Shown here in pieces: positions 1-5,620 of a stretch of DNA of 5,764 nt. Every line of letters starts with the position of its first letter. The stretch's first letter is position 1. Below the pieces are notes generated by a model that saw only the letters and a list, made by a program, of their open reading frames with translations, was not told where the DNA came from and did no database searches. The stretch comes from Acidobacteriota bacterium (GTDB lineage Bacteria; Actinomycetota; Acidimicrobiia; Spongiisociales; UBA5794), in the NCBI GenBank assembly GCA_004356175.1, contig SMXV01000053.1, positions 1 to 5,764 of the forward strand. Reading direction: 5' to 3'. A program made the position numbers and the translations under genes.

Positions 1-8
1 GGTCCGTC

Positions 9-26
9 CGTGACGGCGCGTGACGG
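9..26. repeat. Short tandem direct repeat (CGTGACGG twice, 10-bp period)
   Basis: The octamer CGTGACGG occurs at 9-16 and again at 19-26, one helical turn apart. The first copy also forms a small inverted repeat with 4-8 (CCGTC, 3-nt loop, GACGG). It lies 22-39 bp before the lipoprotein gene, so it could be a regulator site or simply the tail of a GC-rich upstream gene: TGA stops occur at 11-13 and 21-23. The window edge prevents a decision. Confidence 0.25.
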
Positions 27-47
27 TGCCTTTCGCCACTTGCCTGA

Positions 48-1454
48 ATGGCCATGTACCCTCCCGGCGTGCCAAAATCTCCCTCCAAACACAGGCTCTT
101 GCTCGCGTTGATGTTCTCCGTTGCGCTCGTTGCGTCTGCCTGCACGAACTCCGGCTCGGACACCTCAACGACGACCGCAACCGAGATCACTCCAACCGTA
201 CCTGATGCGTCGACAACCACCACAGAGGCGCCGCTGACATCGATTCCGCCGAACTTGATTCCTGGCGACACATCGGACTCGATCTCTCCGGAAACTGCAG
301 CGGCAATTCGCGCCGACATCGGTGTTCTGCTGCTCAACGTCGAGGAGAGCAGGGGCTTGCCGTTCCTGACGATTCCTGCGGTAACCATCCTCGACTCCAC
401 GGATTTCACGGCCCGCGTGAGATCGGTTCTTGAGGACGACCTCGACCAGGAGGAGATCGACGGATATCAGGCGTTGTACGAGTTGCTTGGCATGCTTGAC
501 GGTACGATTGATCTTTACGAGCTCTTCGTTGACCTGTACACCGAACAGGTCGCAGGGTTCTACGACCCTGATAGCGACGAACTTGTCGTCCCTGTTTCGG
601 TTGACGGAATCACTCCGTTTCAGGAAATCACGATTACTCACGAACTCACCCATGCGCTCACAGACCAACACTTTGACTTCAACGACGTCTACGAGCAGCG
701 GATCGACACAGGAAACGGTGACGACACATATGGGGTTCTCGGTCTCGTCGAAGGCGACGCAACGTACCAGCAATTTCTGTTTCTTGAGTCGATGGATCCC
801 GCCGACGCATTGAGTGCGGTCATTGAGTCGCTTGGTTTCGATACCACGATTCTTGACAACGCACCGACGTGGTTGCAGAAAGACCTCGCGTTCCCCTACG
901 AACATGGGTTTCTTTTCACCACTGCGCTTGTGAAAAGTGGGGGACTCAAAGGCATCGACGAGGCGTATCTTGATCTTCCCATCAGCTCAGAGCAGATCCT
1001 GCATCCGGAGAAGTTCACACGATCAGAGCAGCCATCACCAATCGATCCGCTTACCGTCGAACTAAATGGCTGGACTCTGTTCGACGAGGCCACGTTCGGT
1101 GAGTGGGGGATCCGACTCCTCCTCCTCGACTCGCTGCCACCGGGGCAGGTGACGCAAGCTGCTGCCGGATGGGGGAATGACACGTACCGAGTGTTCATCA
1201 AAGGTGAAGACACGGCAATCGCATGGGTGTACTCCGGTGAGACTGTTAGTGATGCGGAGGATCTCGCCGATGGGCTCATTGCCCATATCCGGTCTGCGAT
1301 GGACGCTGGCAGCTCGCTTGAGTCCGGCGGAGGCCTGCTGTTCGATACTGGTTCGACGTACGTATTCATCGACCGGGTCGATTCCCAGATATTCTTTGTG
1401 GCGTCGACGAGCCAGTCGGCAGGTGCTGACCTGCGCACCCAACTCAACCTATAG
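48..1454 (+). CDS. Secreted lipoprotein with HExxH zinc-metallopeptidase-like domain
   Basis: This 468-residue protein is probably exported and lipid-anchored. A basic N-terminus (K10, K14, R16) precedes a hydrophobic segment (about 17-29) and a lipobox-like V-A-S-A-C with C32 as the lipidation site; Ala at -3 is acceptable but not ideal. A Ser/Thr/Pro-rich tether (about 33-70) follows. The folded part carries GFYDPDSDELVV (170-181), then HELTH (H198, E199, H202) and an EGDA motif (E235) that could supply the third zinc ligand, as in gluzincin-like proteases. Further landmarks are SSEQILHPEKF (313-323) and AAAGWGND (371-378). From memory, this series recurs in putative metallopeptidases of Actinobacteria and Chloroflexota. 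The substrate is unknown. An in-frame TGA at 45-47 forces the start to 48 or the ATG at 54; neither has a clear ribosome binding site. The gene is followed at once by a stem-loop. Lipoprotein and HExxH are read directly; protease activity is inferred. Confidence 0.85.
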   Translation: MAMYPPGVPKSPSKHRLLLALMFSVALVASACTNSGSDTSTTTATEITPTVPDASTTTTEAPLTSIPPNLIPGDTSDSISPETAAAIRADIGVLLLNVEESRGLPFLTIPAVTILDSTDFTARVRSVLEDDLDQEEIDGYQALYELLGMLDGTIDLYELFVDLYTEQVAGFYDPDSDELVVPVSVDGITPFQEITITHELTHALTDQHFDFNDVYEQRIDTGNGDDTYGVLGLVEGDATYQQFLFLESMDPADALSAVIESLGFDTTILDNAPTWLQKDLAFPYEHGFLFTTALVKSGGLKGIDEAYLDLPISSEQILHPEKFTRSEQPSPIDPLTVELNGWTLFDEATFGEWGIRLLLLDSLPPGQVTQAAAGWGNDTYRVFIKGEDTAIAWVYSGETVSDAEDLADGLIAHIRSAMDAGSSLESGGGLLFDTGSTYVFIDRVDSQIFFVASTSQSAGADLRTQLNL

Positions 1455-1456
1455 GA

Positions 1457-1480
1457 GCATGGTCCTAGACCGGGCCATGC
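1457..1480. terminator. Stem-loop terminator, possibly bidirectional, after the lipoprotein gene
   Basis: Arms 1457-1465 (GCATGGTCC) and 1472-1480 (GGGCCATGC) pair over nine positions, one of them a G-U wobble on the plus-strand RNA, around a 6-nt loop. The hairpin begins 3 nt after the lipoprotein stop. It also lies downstream of the convergent bL37-like ORF, whose stop is at 1542, so it could end transcripts from both sides. Neither side has a T-run, so it is not a classical intrinsic terminator; U-tract-less hairpins are frequently proposed for Actinobacteria. The hairpin is seen; termination is inferred. Confidence 0.5.
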
Positions 1481-1494
1481 GGGCGCGATATAAC
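1466..1494 (+). promoter_or_regulatory. Candidate sigma-70-type promoter (TAGACC - 17 nt - TATAAC)
   Basis: TAGACC (1466-1471) matches four of six bases of the -35 consensus. It sits exactly 17 nt before TATAAC (1489-1494), which matches five of six of the -10 consensus. The predicted start is near 1501. A transcript would run antisense through the bL37-like ORF and into the DUF192 and rsmI genes, so this may be the promoter of that operon. The -35 box lies in the loop and 3' arm of the stem-loop. It could also be a chance match. Confidence 0.4.
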
Positions 1495-1541
1495 AGAGGG
1501 GTGGAACCAAACAGTGTGACAGGCTGGGACGAGAGGTTGTT

Positions 1542-1625
1542 CTATCCGCGCCCGGCGTTGGGTTTACGACCGTGATTCGCCTTGGAGCGGCGAGCGCGGA
1601 GTTTGCGTCTTTTTGCCTTTGCCAT
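1542..1625 (-). CDS. Probable 50S ribosomal protein bL37 (27 aa)
   Basis: A 27-codon minus-strand ORF begins with ATG at 1625-1623 and ends with TAG at 1544-1542. The product starts MAKAKRRKLRARR and ends SKANHGRKPNAGRG; about 12 of 27 residues are Lys or Arg, with no acidic residue. From memory, the small mycobacterial protein bL37 (about 24 aa, found in the Mycobacterium smegmatis ribosome structure and located in the large subunit) also starts MAK, is very basic and ends in a SKANHGKRPN-like motif, so the match covers most of the length. A much longer open frame continues upstream to 2060, but it only shadows the DUF192 gene. The start is 27 bp from the divergent DUF192 start, and the gene converges with the lipoprotein gene. 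No clear Shine-Dalgarno sequence is visible, so a leaderless mRNA is possible. The alternative is a chance basic ORF, which the motif makes less likely. Confidence 0.72.
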   Translation of the reverse strand: MAKAKRRKLRARRSKANHGRKPNAGRG

Positions 1626-1652
1626 AGTACGCAAAGGGTACCAGCGAGATCG

Positions 1653-1982
1653 ATGTATCGCAGAATCCGTTTGTGGACCGCGCCGAGCGATAACTCGTGG
1701 AAACTTGATGAGGTGCAGGTTCTTCGGACTCCCGCCGAGCGACTTCGCGGATTCGTCGGGTCGCCGGTCATGTTGTTCACGCGATCGATCCATACGTTCA
1801 CTATGCGCCATCCGTTGAGCATCGTTGTACTTAACCGTGCTGGCACAGTGGTTCAGGCCAGAGTCATCGATCCGAGACGGCTCACAACATTTACCGCGAC
1901 AATGTGGGTTGTCGAGACGCATGTCACAGATGACATGCCACTGCCTGGCACGAGGGTCAGAGCGTTCAATGCCTCGGAGTAG
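1653..1982 (+). CDS. DUF192 (COG1430) family protein
   Basis: The 109-residue product resembles DUF192 proteins: small, mostly beta, of unknown biochemical role. Recognisable segments are PAERLRGFVGS (27-37, the RxxGLMGR-like element), SIHTFTMRHPLSIVVLNRAG (45-64, the hallmark HTFxMRxPIDVVFLDxxG region) and the following VVQARVIDPRRL (66-77). The frame stays open back to a GTG at 1572, but that start would make the gene overlap all but the last codons of the bL37-like ORF on the other strand, and residues before M1653 do not resemble the family. I therefore chose ATG 1653, which has only a weak upstream GAGA. Many relatives carry a signal peptide; this one shows none, so it is probably cytoplasmic. 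It ends 11 bp before rsmI and is probably cotranscribed with it. Confidence 0.75.
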   Translation: MYRRIRLWTAPSDNSWKLDEVQVLRTPAERLRGFVGSPVMLFTRSIHTFTMRHPLSIVVLNRAGTVVQARVIDPRRLTTFTATMWVVETHVTDDMPLPGTRVRAFNASE

Positions 1983-1993
1983 CATCCAAGGCA

Positions 1994-2824
1994 ATGACCG
2001 GAACATTGATTCTCTGTGCGACTCCCATCGGAAACCTCGAGGACCTGTCTGAGCGCGCAACGTACACGCTTCGCAACGCTGACGTTATTTTCGCCGAGGA
2101 CACACGGCGCACGGGGCTACTTCTGAAACACATCGGAGCTTCAGTGCCGATGAAGAGTTTCCATGCACACAATGAGCAATCGAGGCTCGCCGGGCTGGTG
2201 GCGCATCTTGAGGCTGGGAACACTGTTGTACTCGTATCGGACGCGGGAATGCCTACGCTGTCTGACCCCGGAATGGCCGCTGTCGAAGCAGCCGCCGATG
2301 TGGGAGCAACGGTCACCGTCGTTCCAGGTCCGTCGGCCGTCACCAGCGCACTTGCCGTGTCCGGCTTCGATGGCGACAGGTTCGTATTCGAAGGGTTTCT
2401 CCCGCGCAAGGGAAGAGGACGAACTGAGGTTCTTCAATCCATCGGCTCAGCCCGGACGACGGTGGTCTTCTTCGCGTCCCCAAAGAGAGTTGTCAAGGAT
2501 CTTACGCACATCTCAGGCCACTGCAATGGGACGAGACGTGTCGTCCTTGCGAGGGAGCTGACAAAGCTTCATGAGGAGATATGGCGCGGCACGCTCGCCG
2601 ACGCTATTGAGCACTGGGGCCAACAAGAGAACATTCGGGGAGAGTTCACGGTCGTTCTTGATGGGGCGGCCGAGGCAGTTCCAGACATGGAACGCGCAAA
2701 GGACGCCGCCGAGGACCTTATTTCACAGGGGTCAACCGCGTCAGACGCAGTTCGTGTCGTCGCATCTGCAACCGGCGTGAGCAGGCGTCAGCTGTACGAT
2801 CTTGTGATCCGTCCCCACGAATGA
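1994..2824 (+). CDS. rsmI: 16S rRNA (cytidine-1402-2'-O)-methyltransferase RsmI
   Basis: RsmI uses S-adenosylmethionine to methylate the 2'-OH of C1402 (E. coli numbering) in the 16S decoding centre. The 276-residue product has normal length and the family motifs in order: ATPIGNLEDLSERA (9-22), AEDTRRTGLLL (34-44), LVSDAGMPTLSDPG (80-93), PGPSAVTSALAVSG (111-124), FEGFLPRKG (132-140), ARELTKLHEEIWRG (186-199) and GEFTVVLDG (216-224). A C-terminal helical segment (about 232-272, with VSRRQLYDLV) matches the small domain typical of RsmI. Two motifs deviate: Met replaces the usual Thr in SDAG(T)P, and FFASPKR (159-165) stands where FYESPHR-like sequence is usual. The ATG at 1994 fits the family N-terminus. 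AAGG at 1988-1991 is too close to be a good ribosome binding site, so translation may be coupled to the DUF192 gene. It converges with the AbrB-like gene across 9 bp. Confidence 0.97.
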   Translation: MTGTLILCATPIGNLEDLSERATYTLRNADVIFAEDTRRTGLLLKHIGASVPMKSFHAHNEQSRLAGLVAHLEAGNTVVLVSDAGMPTLSDPGMAAVEAAADVGATVTVVPGPSAVTSALAVSGFDGDRFVFEGFLPRKGRGRTEVLQSIGSARTTVVFFASPKRVVKDLTHISGHCNGTRRVVLARELTKLHEEIWRGTLADAIEHWGQQENIRGEFTVVLDGAAEAVPDMERAKDAAEDLISQGSTASDAVRVVASATGVSRRQLYDLVIRPHE

Positions 2825-2833
2825 CTGTGATGG

Positions 2834-3061
2834 TTAGATCTCGCAGATCCTGCCGCGGCATTCGGTGCAGACACCTCTGCCCTCAAAGTCAGCAACGCCC
2901 GCATCCTCTCCACAGAAAACGCAAACGGCTTCCAGTTTGCGAAGAACGATTCCGCCGTTCTCCACACTGATTGCTAGTTCGTCACCCTCATGGATGTTGA
3001 ATAGTCTGCGGGTCTCCGCCGGAACGACGATCCTTCCAAGGTCGTCGATCTTTCTAACCAT
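2834..3061 (-). CDS. AbrB/SpoVT-family transcriptional regulator with C-terminal zinc ribbon
   Basis: The 75-residue product begins with a swapped-hairpin AbrB DNA-binding domain: MVRKIDDLGRIVVPAETRR (1-19), then FNIHEGDELAISVENGGIVLRKLE (21-44). This closely resembles the VRKVDELGRVVIPIELRR pattern of Bacillus AbrB and SpoVT. Residues 45-75 carry C47-x2-C50 and C65-x2-C68, plus a fifth Cys at 73, suggesting a one-zinc ribbon; from memory, some clostridial AbrB proteins end in a similar CVFCG...GK.VC..C segment. Such dimers or tetramers bind AT-rich or palindromic promoter DNA as transition-state regulators. The frame is open to 3208, but the family begins at M3061 and no closer start exists. 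It is divergent from metG and convergent with rsmI, the same position abrB has in B. subtilis. Target genes are unknown; autoregulation through the intergenic repeats is plausible. Confidence 0.87.
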   Translation of the reverse strand: MVRKIDDLGRIVVPAETRRLFNIHEGDELAISVENGGIVLRKLEAVCVFCGEDAGVADFEGRGVCTECRGRICEI

Positions 3062-3070
3062 GAGTGTGTC

Positions 3071-3085
3071 GAAGGCAGAACCTTC
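3071..3085. repeat. Small inverted repeat in the abrB leader
   Basis: GAAGG (3071-3075) and CCTTC (3081-3085) are perfect 5-bp arms around CAGAA. The repeat lies 10-24 nt before the AbrB-like start codon, read on the minus strand. It could be a weak hairpin in the 5' UTR or part of an operator. It is short enough to be chance. Confidence 0.3.
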
Positions 3086-3095
3086 GTAGTAAAAC

Positions 3096-3112
3096 GTCGG
3101 CGTGGCGCCGAC
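3096..3112. promoter_or_regulatory. Perfect 17-nt inverted repeat, candidate operator between abrB-like gene and metG
   Basis: GTCGGCG (3096-3102) and CGCCGAC (3106-3112) are perfect 7-bp arms around TGG. They sit 34 bp before the AbrB-like start and 76 bp before metG. An AT-rich stretch (CATATATGATAC, 3114-3125) lies next to it on the metG side; read on the minus strand it contains TATCAT, a candidate -10 box for the regulator gene, which would place the repeat at the transcription start. This suits an autoregulatory operator or a 5'-UTR hairpin. It has no T-run and lies between divergent genes, so a terminator is unlikely. The repeat is seen; its function is inferred. Confidence 0.45.
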
Positions 3113-3151
3113 ACATATATGATACCCGAAACCGCCAAAATCTGACCTACT

Positions 3152-3181
3152 TTGGTCCTCTATTGCACACGCAGGTAGCAT
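3152..3181 (+). promoter_or_regulatory. Candidate metG promoter giving a leaderless mRNA
   Basis: TTGGTC (3152-3157) and TAGCAT (3176-3181) form -35 and -10-like hexamers with an 18-nt spacer. TAGCAT keeps the most conserved -10 positions (TA at the start, T at the end). Transcription would begin about 7-8 nt downstream, at or next to the metG ATG at 3189. No Shine-Dalgarno sequence is present in the last 15 nt before the start codon, which agrees with a leaderless transcript. Confidence 0.45.
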
Positions 3182-3188
3182 CCGAATC

Positions 3189-4844
3189 ATGAACCATGCC
3201 CAACCCAAGAAGGTCCTCGTTGCAGTTGCCTGGCCGTACGCTCAGGGTTCGCTGCACCTTGGACACATGGCAGGCGCATATCTCCCATCTGACATTTTTG
3301 CCCGCTTTCGCCGTTCTGTTGGCGACGATGTTTTGATGGTGTCAGGCTCCGATATTCACGGAACGCCAATCACTGTCAAGGCCGACGACCTTGGCTGGAC
3401 TCCTCAGGAACTTGTCGACAAGTATCACCCGGAGTTCCTGACATACTGGAAGGATCTTGACATCGATTGGGATCTGTTCACGTCCACAGGAACGGACACC
3501 CACAAGGCTGTCGTCCAGGACTTCTTCCTCACGTTGCTCGAAAACGGTCACCTGTATCGCGACACGTCAGAGCAGTACTTCGACGAAACCGCAGAGCGAT
3601 TTCTGCCAGACCGCTATGTGGAGGGAACGTGCCCGCACTGCGGTTACGTGGACGCCCGTGGCGACCAATGCGACAACTGCGGTCGCACTCTCGATCCCGT
3701 CGATCTCATCAACCCCCGTTCGAAGCTCTCAGGAGCAACGCCCGTGATGCGAGAGACTGAGCACTTCTACTGGAAACTGAGCGCGTTCAACGAGCCGATG
3801 GCTGAGTGGCTCTCCTCTCTTAAAGGATGGAGGCGCCACGTCGTGAACTTCGCTGTTGGCATGGTCGACGACGGACTCCACGACCGGGCATTCACACGCG
3901 ACCTCACATGGGGCGTGCCGTTACCCGTTGACGATCTCGGTGACGGGAAGTCGATTTACGTGTGGTGGGAGGCGCTGATGGGATACGTGTCCGCTGCTCA
4001 GGAGTGGTCCCAGATTCAGGGCCGACCTGATGCGTGGAAGCAGTGGTGGCATGATCCCGACGCCGAGACGTACTACTTCATAGGGAAAGACAACATCCCG
4101 TTTCATGCGGTGTATTGGCCAGCCCTCATCATGGGCCATGGAGGCCTCAACCTCCCGACCGACGTTCCTGCAAACCAGTATGTGACATTCGGTGGGCAGA
4201 AAGCTTCCAAGTCGCGCGGTGTTGGTAGGCCTCTTGGCTGGTATCTCGATCGGTTCGAATCTGACGCCCTTCGATATGCCCTTGCCAGGTCGTTCCCTGA
4301 ATCAAACGACACTGACCTCACCGACGTTGAGATTGCCAGAAGGATCAACGAAGAGCTCGTAGCTACATGGGGCAACCTTGTCAACAGAGTGGTTTCGATG
4401 ACCAACCGCTACTTCGACGGAGTGGTGCCTGAACCCGGGCCGCTCACCGATGCGGATCAGGTAATACTCGCAGGCCGAGGGGAGACACTGAACGACGTGT
4501 CCGATCTGATCTACTCGGTGAAATTGCGTTCTGGAATCGCCAGAGCAATGGAGGGTGCGTCAGAAGCCAACGCATACCTCTCGGACATGGTGCCGTGGTC
4601 CACCGCGAAGACCGACATGGAACGCACAGGGACCACGCTGTGGGTGGCGCTCCAACTCATTGCCTCAAATGCTATTGCACTCTGGCCCTACCTGCCTGAT
4701 ACGTCTAGCAGAGTTCTCTCTGCCCTTGGCGCACCGGAATTCGACCGGGCTCCCGAATGGGAGTCGCCCGACGTGATTTCAGGAACGAAACTCGCTGACC
4801 TCGGCCCACTGTTCGCCAAGGTCGACCTCGACACCCTCACGTGA
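3189..4844 (+). CDS. metG: Methionyl-tRNA synthetase
   Basis: MetRS attaches methionine to initiator and elongator tRNA-Met in the cytoplasm. The 551-residue product is a class I synthetase: WPYAQGSLHLGHMAG (15-29) holds the HIGH signature as HLGH (23-26), SGSDIHGTPI (52-61) follows, and KASKS (338-342) is the KMSKS loop with Ala at position two. The connective domain has one zinc knuckle, C148-x2-C151 and C161-x2-C164, and TRDLTWGVPLP (236-246) is also typical. This is the zinc-bearing type related to E. coli and archaeal enzymes, unlike the mycobacterial type with GTDEHG. The anticodon-binding helical domain fills about 365-530, and the protein stops just after LFAKVD (541-546), so the C-terminal Trbp111/EMAP-like dimerisation domain is absent and the enzyme is probably monomeric. 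It is first in an operon with tatD and rsmA, and its stop overlaps the tatD start by 4 bp. Confidence 0.97.
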   Translation: MNHAQPKKVLVAVAWPYAQGSLHLGHMAGAYLPSDIFARFRRSVGDDVLMVSGSDIHGTPITVKADDLGWTPQELVDKYHPEFLTYWKDLDIDWDLFTSTGTDTHKAVVQDFFLTLLENGHLYRDTSEQYFDETAERFLPDRYVEGTCPHCGYVDARGDQCDNCGRTLDPVDLINPRSKLSGATPVMRETEHFYWKLSAFNEPMAEWLSSLKGWRRHVVNFAVGMVDDGLHDRAFTRDLTWGVPLPVDDLGDGKSIYVWWEALMGYVSAAQEWSQIQGRPDAWKQWWHDPDAETYYFIGKDNIPFHAVYWPALIMGHGGLNLPTDVPANQYVTFGGQKASKSRGVGRPLGWYLDRFESDALRYALARSFPESNDTDLTDVEIARRINEELVATWGNLVNRVVSMTNRYFDGVVPEPGPLTDADQVILAGRGETLNDVSDLIYSVKLRSGIARAMEGASEANAYLSDMVPWSTAKTDMERTGTTLWVALQLIASNAIALWPYLPDTSSRVLSALGAPEFDRAPEWESPDVISGTKLADLGPLFAKVDLDTLT

Positions 4845-5620
4845 TCCAGGCATCTGCCACGTGGGTCGATACACATGGCCACCTCTTTCTCATGGACGAC
4901 AACCCAGGCGACGTTCTTGACAGAGCAGCAGCCGCTGGTGTTGAGTGGCTGCTCTGCCCCGGTGTTGACCTTGAGACATCCGAACGCAGCAGACGTCTCT
5001 CAGAAGAGTTCCCTGACCGTGTGCTGTGGTCAGCAGGTCTGCACCCACACGAAGCTGAGCGCTGGCCCGACGTTGCGGACCGCATCGAAGCACTCGCCAA
5101 CGATGCGGCAGCGATTGGTGAATGCGGACTCGACTGGTATCGAAATCTTGCACCGCGGGACGCTCAGATCACCGCCTTCAAGGCGCAGCTTCAGCTTGCG
5201 AGCGACCTTGAGAAACCAATTATTGTGCATTGCAGGGATGCGTTCAGAGACGTGCATCGAATGTTGGAGGAGGCCGACCTTGGGTCGGCGGCGGTTCTGC
5301 ACTGTTGGACCGGAGGAAGCCGCTGGACAAAGCGATTCAACGACCTCGGTGCCACATTCTCGTTTGCGGGACCGCTCACGTATCGCACGGCCGAGACACT
5401 TCGCATCGCAGCCCAATACGTGCCGCATGATGCCACCGTAGTCGAGACAGATAGTCCGTACCTCACACCCGAACCTCTGAGGGGCAGCACAAACGAACCG
5501 GCATTCGTCGTGCACACCGGCACAACCCTGGCCGACGTCTGGGGTATCCCGGTTGCGGAGGTCGCGACGCTCACGTCGGCGACAGCTGCGAGAGTGTTCG
5601 GTCGTCCACATGGGATATGA
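4841..5620 (+). CDS. tatD: TatD-family metal-dependent hydrolase (DNase)
   Basis: TatD proteins are TIM-barrel amidohydrolase-like enzymes using two divalent metals; characterised members act as 3'-5' exonucleases in DNA repair or apoptosis-like DNA degradation. The 259-residue product has the expected length and all metal-site motifs: VDTHGHL (9-15; H12, H14), GLHPH (66-70), GECGLDWYR (93-101; E94), IVHCRDA (128-134; H130), LHCWTGG (153-159; H154) and ETDSPYL (202-208; D204). Its C-terminus has RGSTNEPAFVVH (214-225) and TSATAARVFG (245-254), both family hallmarks. The GTG at 4841 overlaps the metG stop as GTGA, and no Shine-Dalgarno sequence is visible, so translation is probably coupled to metG. 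The only oddity is Gly for the usual Cys in DTHCHL. Its place between metG and rsmA is conserved in many bacteria. The exact in vivo substrate cannot be read from sequence. Confidence 0.94.
   Translation: MIQASATWVDTHGHLFLMDDNPGDVLDRAAAAGVEWLLCPGVDLETSERSRRLSEEFPDRVLWSAGLHPHEAERWPDVADRIEALANDAAAIGECGLDWYRNLAPRDAQITAFKAQLQLASDLEKPIIVHCRDAFRDVHRMLEEADLGSAAVLHCWTGGSRWTKRFNDLGATFSFAGPLTYRTAETLRIAAQYVPHDATVVETDSPYLTPEPLRGSTNEPAFVVHTGTTLADVWGIPVAEVATLTSATAARVFGRPHGI

Noticed and set aside
165..905. 246-codon open frame on the minus strand
   Set aside because: It is wholly antisense to the lipoprotein gene, whose signal peptide and HELTH motif are convincing; its Arg/Val/Cys-rich product resembles nothing I know.
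1459..1575. Possible short plus-strand peptide (e.g. from GTG 1501) after the promoter-like sequence
   Set aside because: Its second half is just the complement of the bL37-like gene, and no motif or ribosome binding site supports it.
1572..1652. Upstream GTG start extending the DUF192 protein to 136 residues
   Set aside because: The extension is antisense to most of the bL37-like ORF, adds no domain sequence and does not encode a signal peptide; ATG 1653 fits the family better.
896..1846. 316-codon open frame on the minus strand
   Set aside because: It runs across the lipoprotein gene, the stem-loop, the bL37-like gene and DUF192, has no recognisable domain and a low-complexity Ser/Arg/Pro-rich composition typical of antisense frames in GC-rich DNA.
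1626..2060. Upstream extension of the bL37-like ORF to 172 codons
   Set aside because: The extra part only shadows DUF192 and the rsmI start; bL37 proteins are about 24-30 residues and begin MAK.
3062..3208. Extension of the AbrB-like protein to 124 residues
   Set aside because: It would overlap the metG start and the intergenic palindrome, and the added residues have no AbrB similarity.
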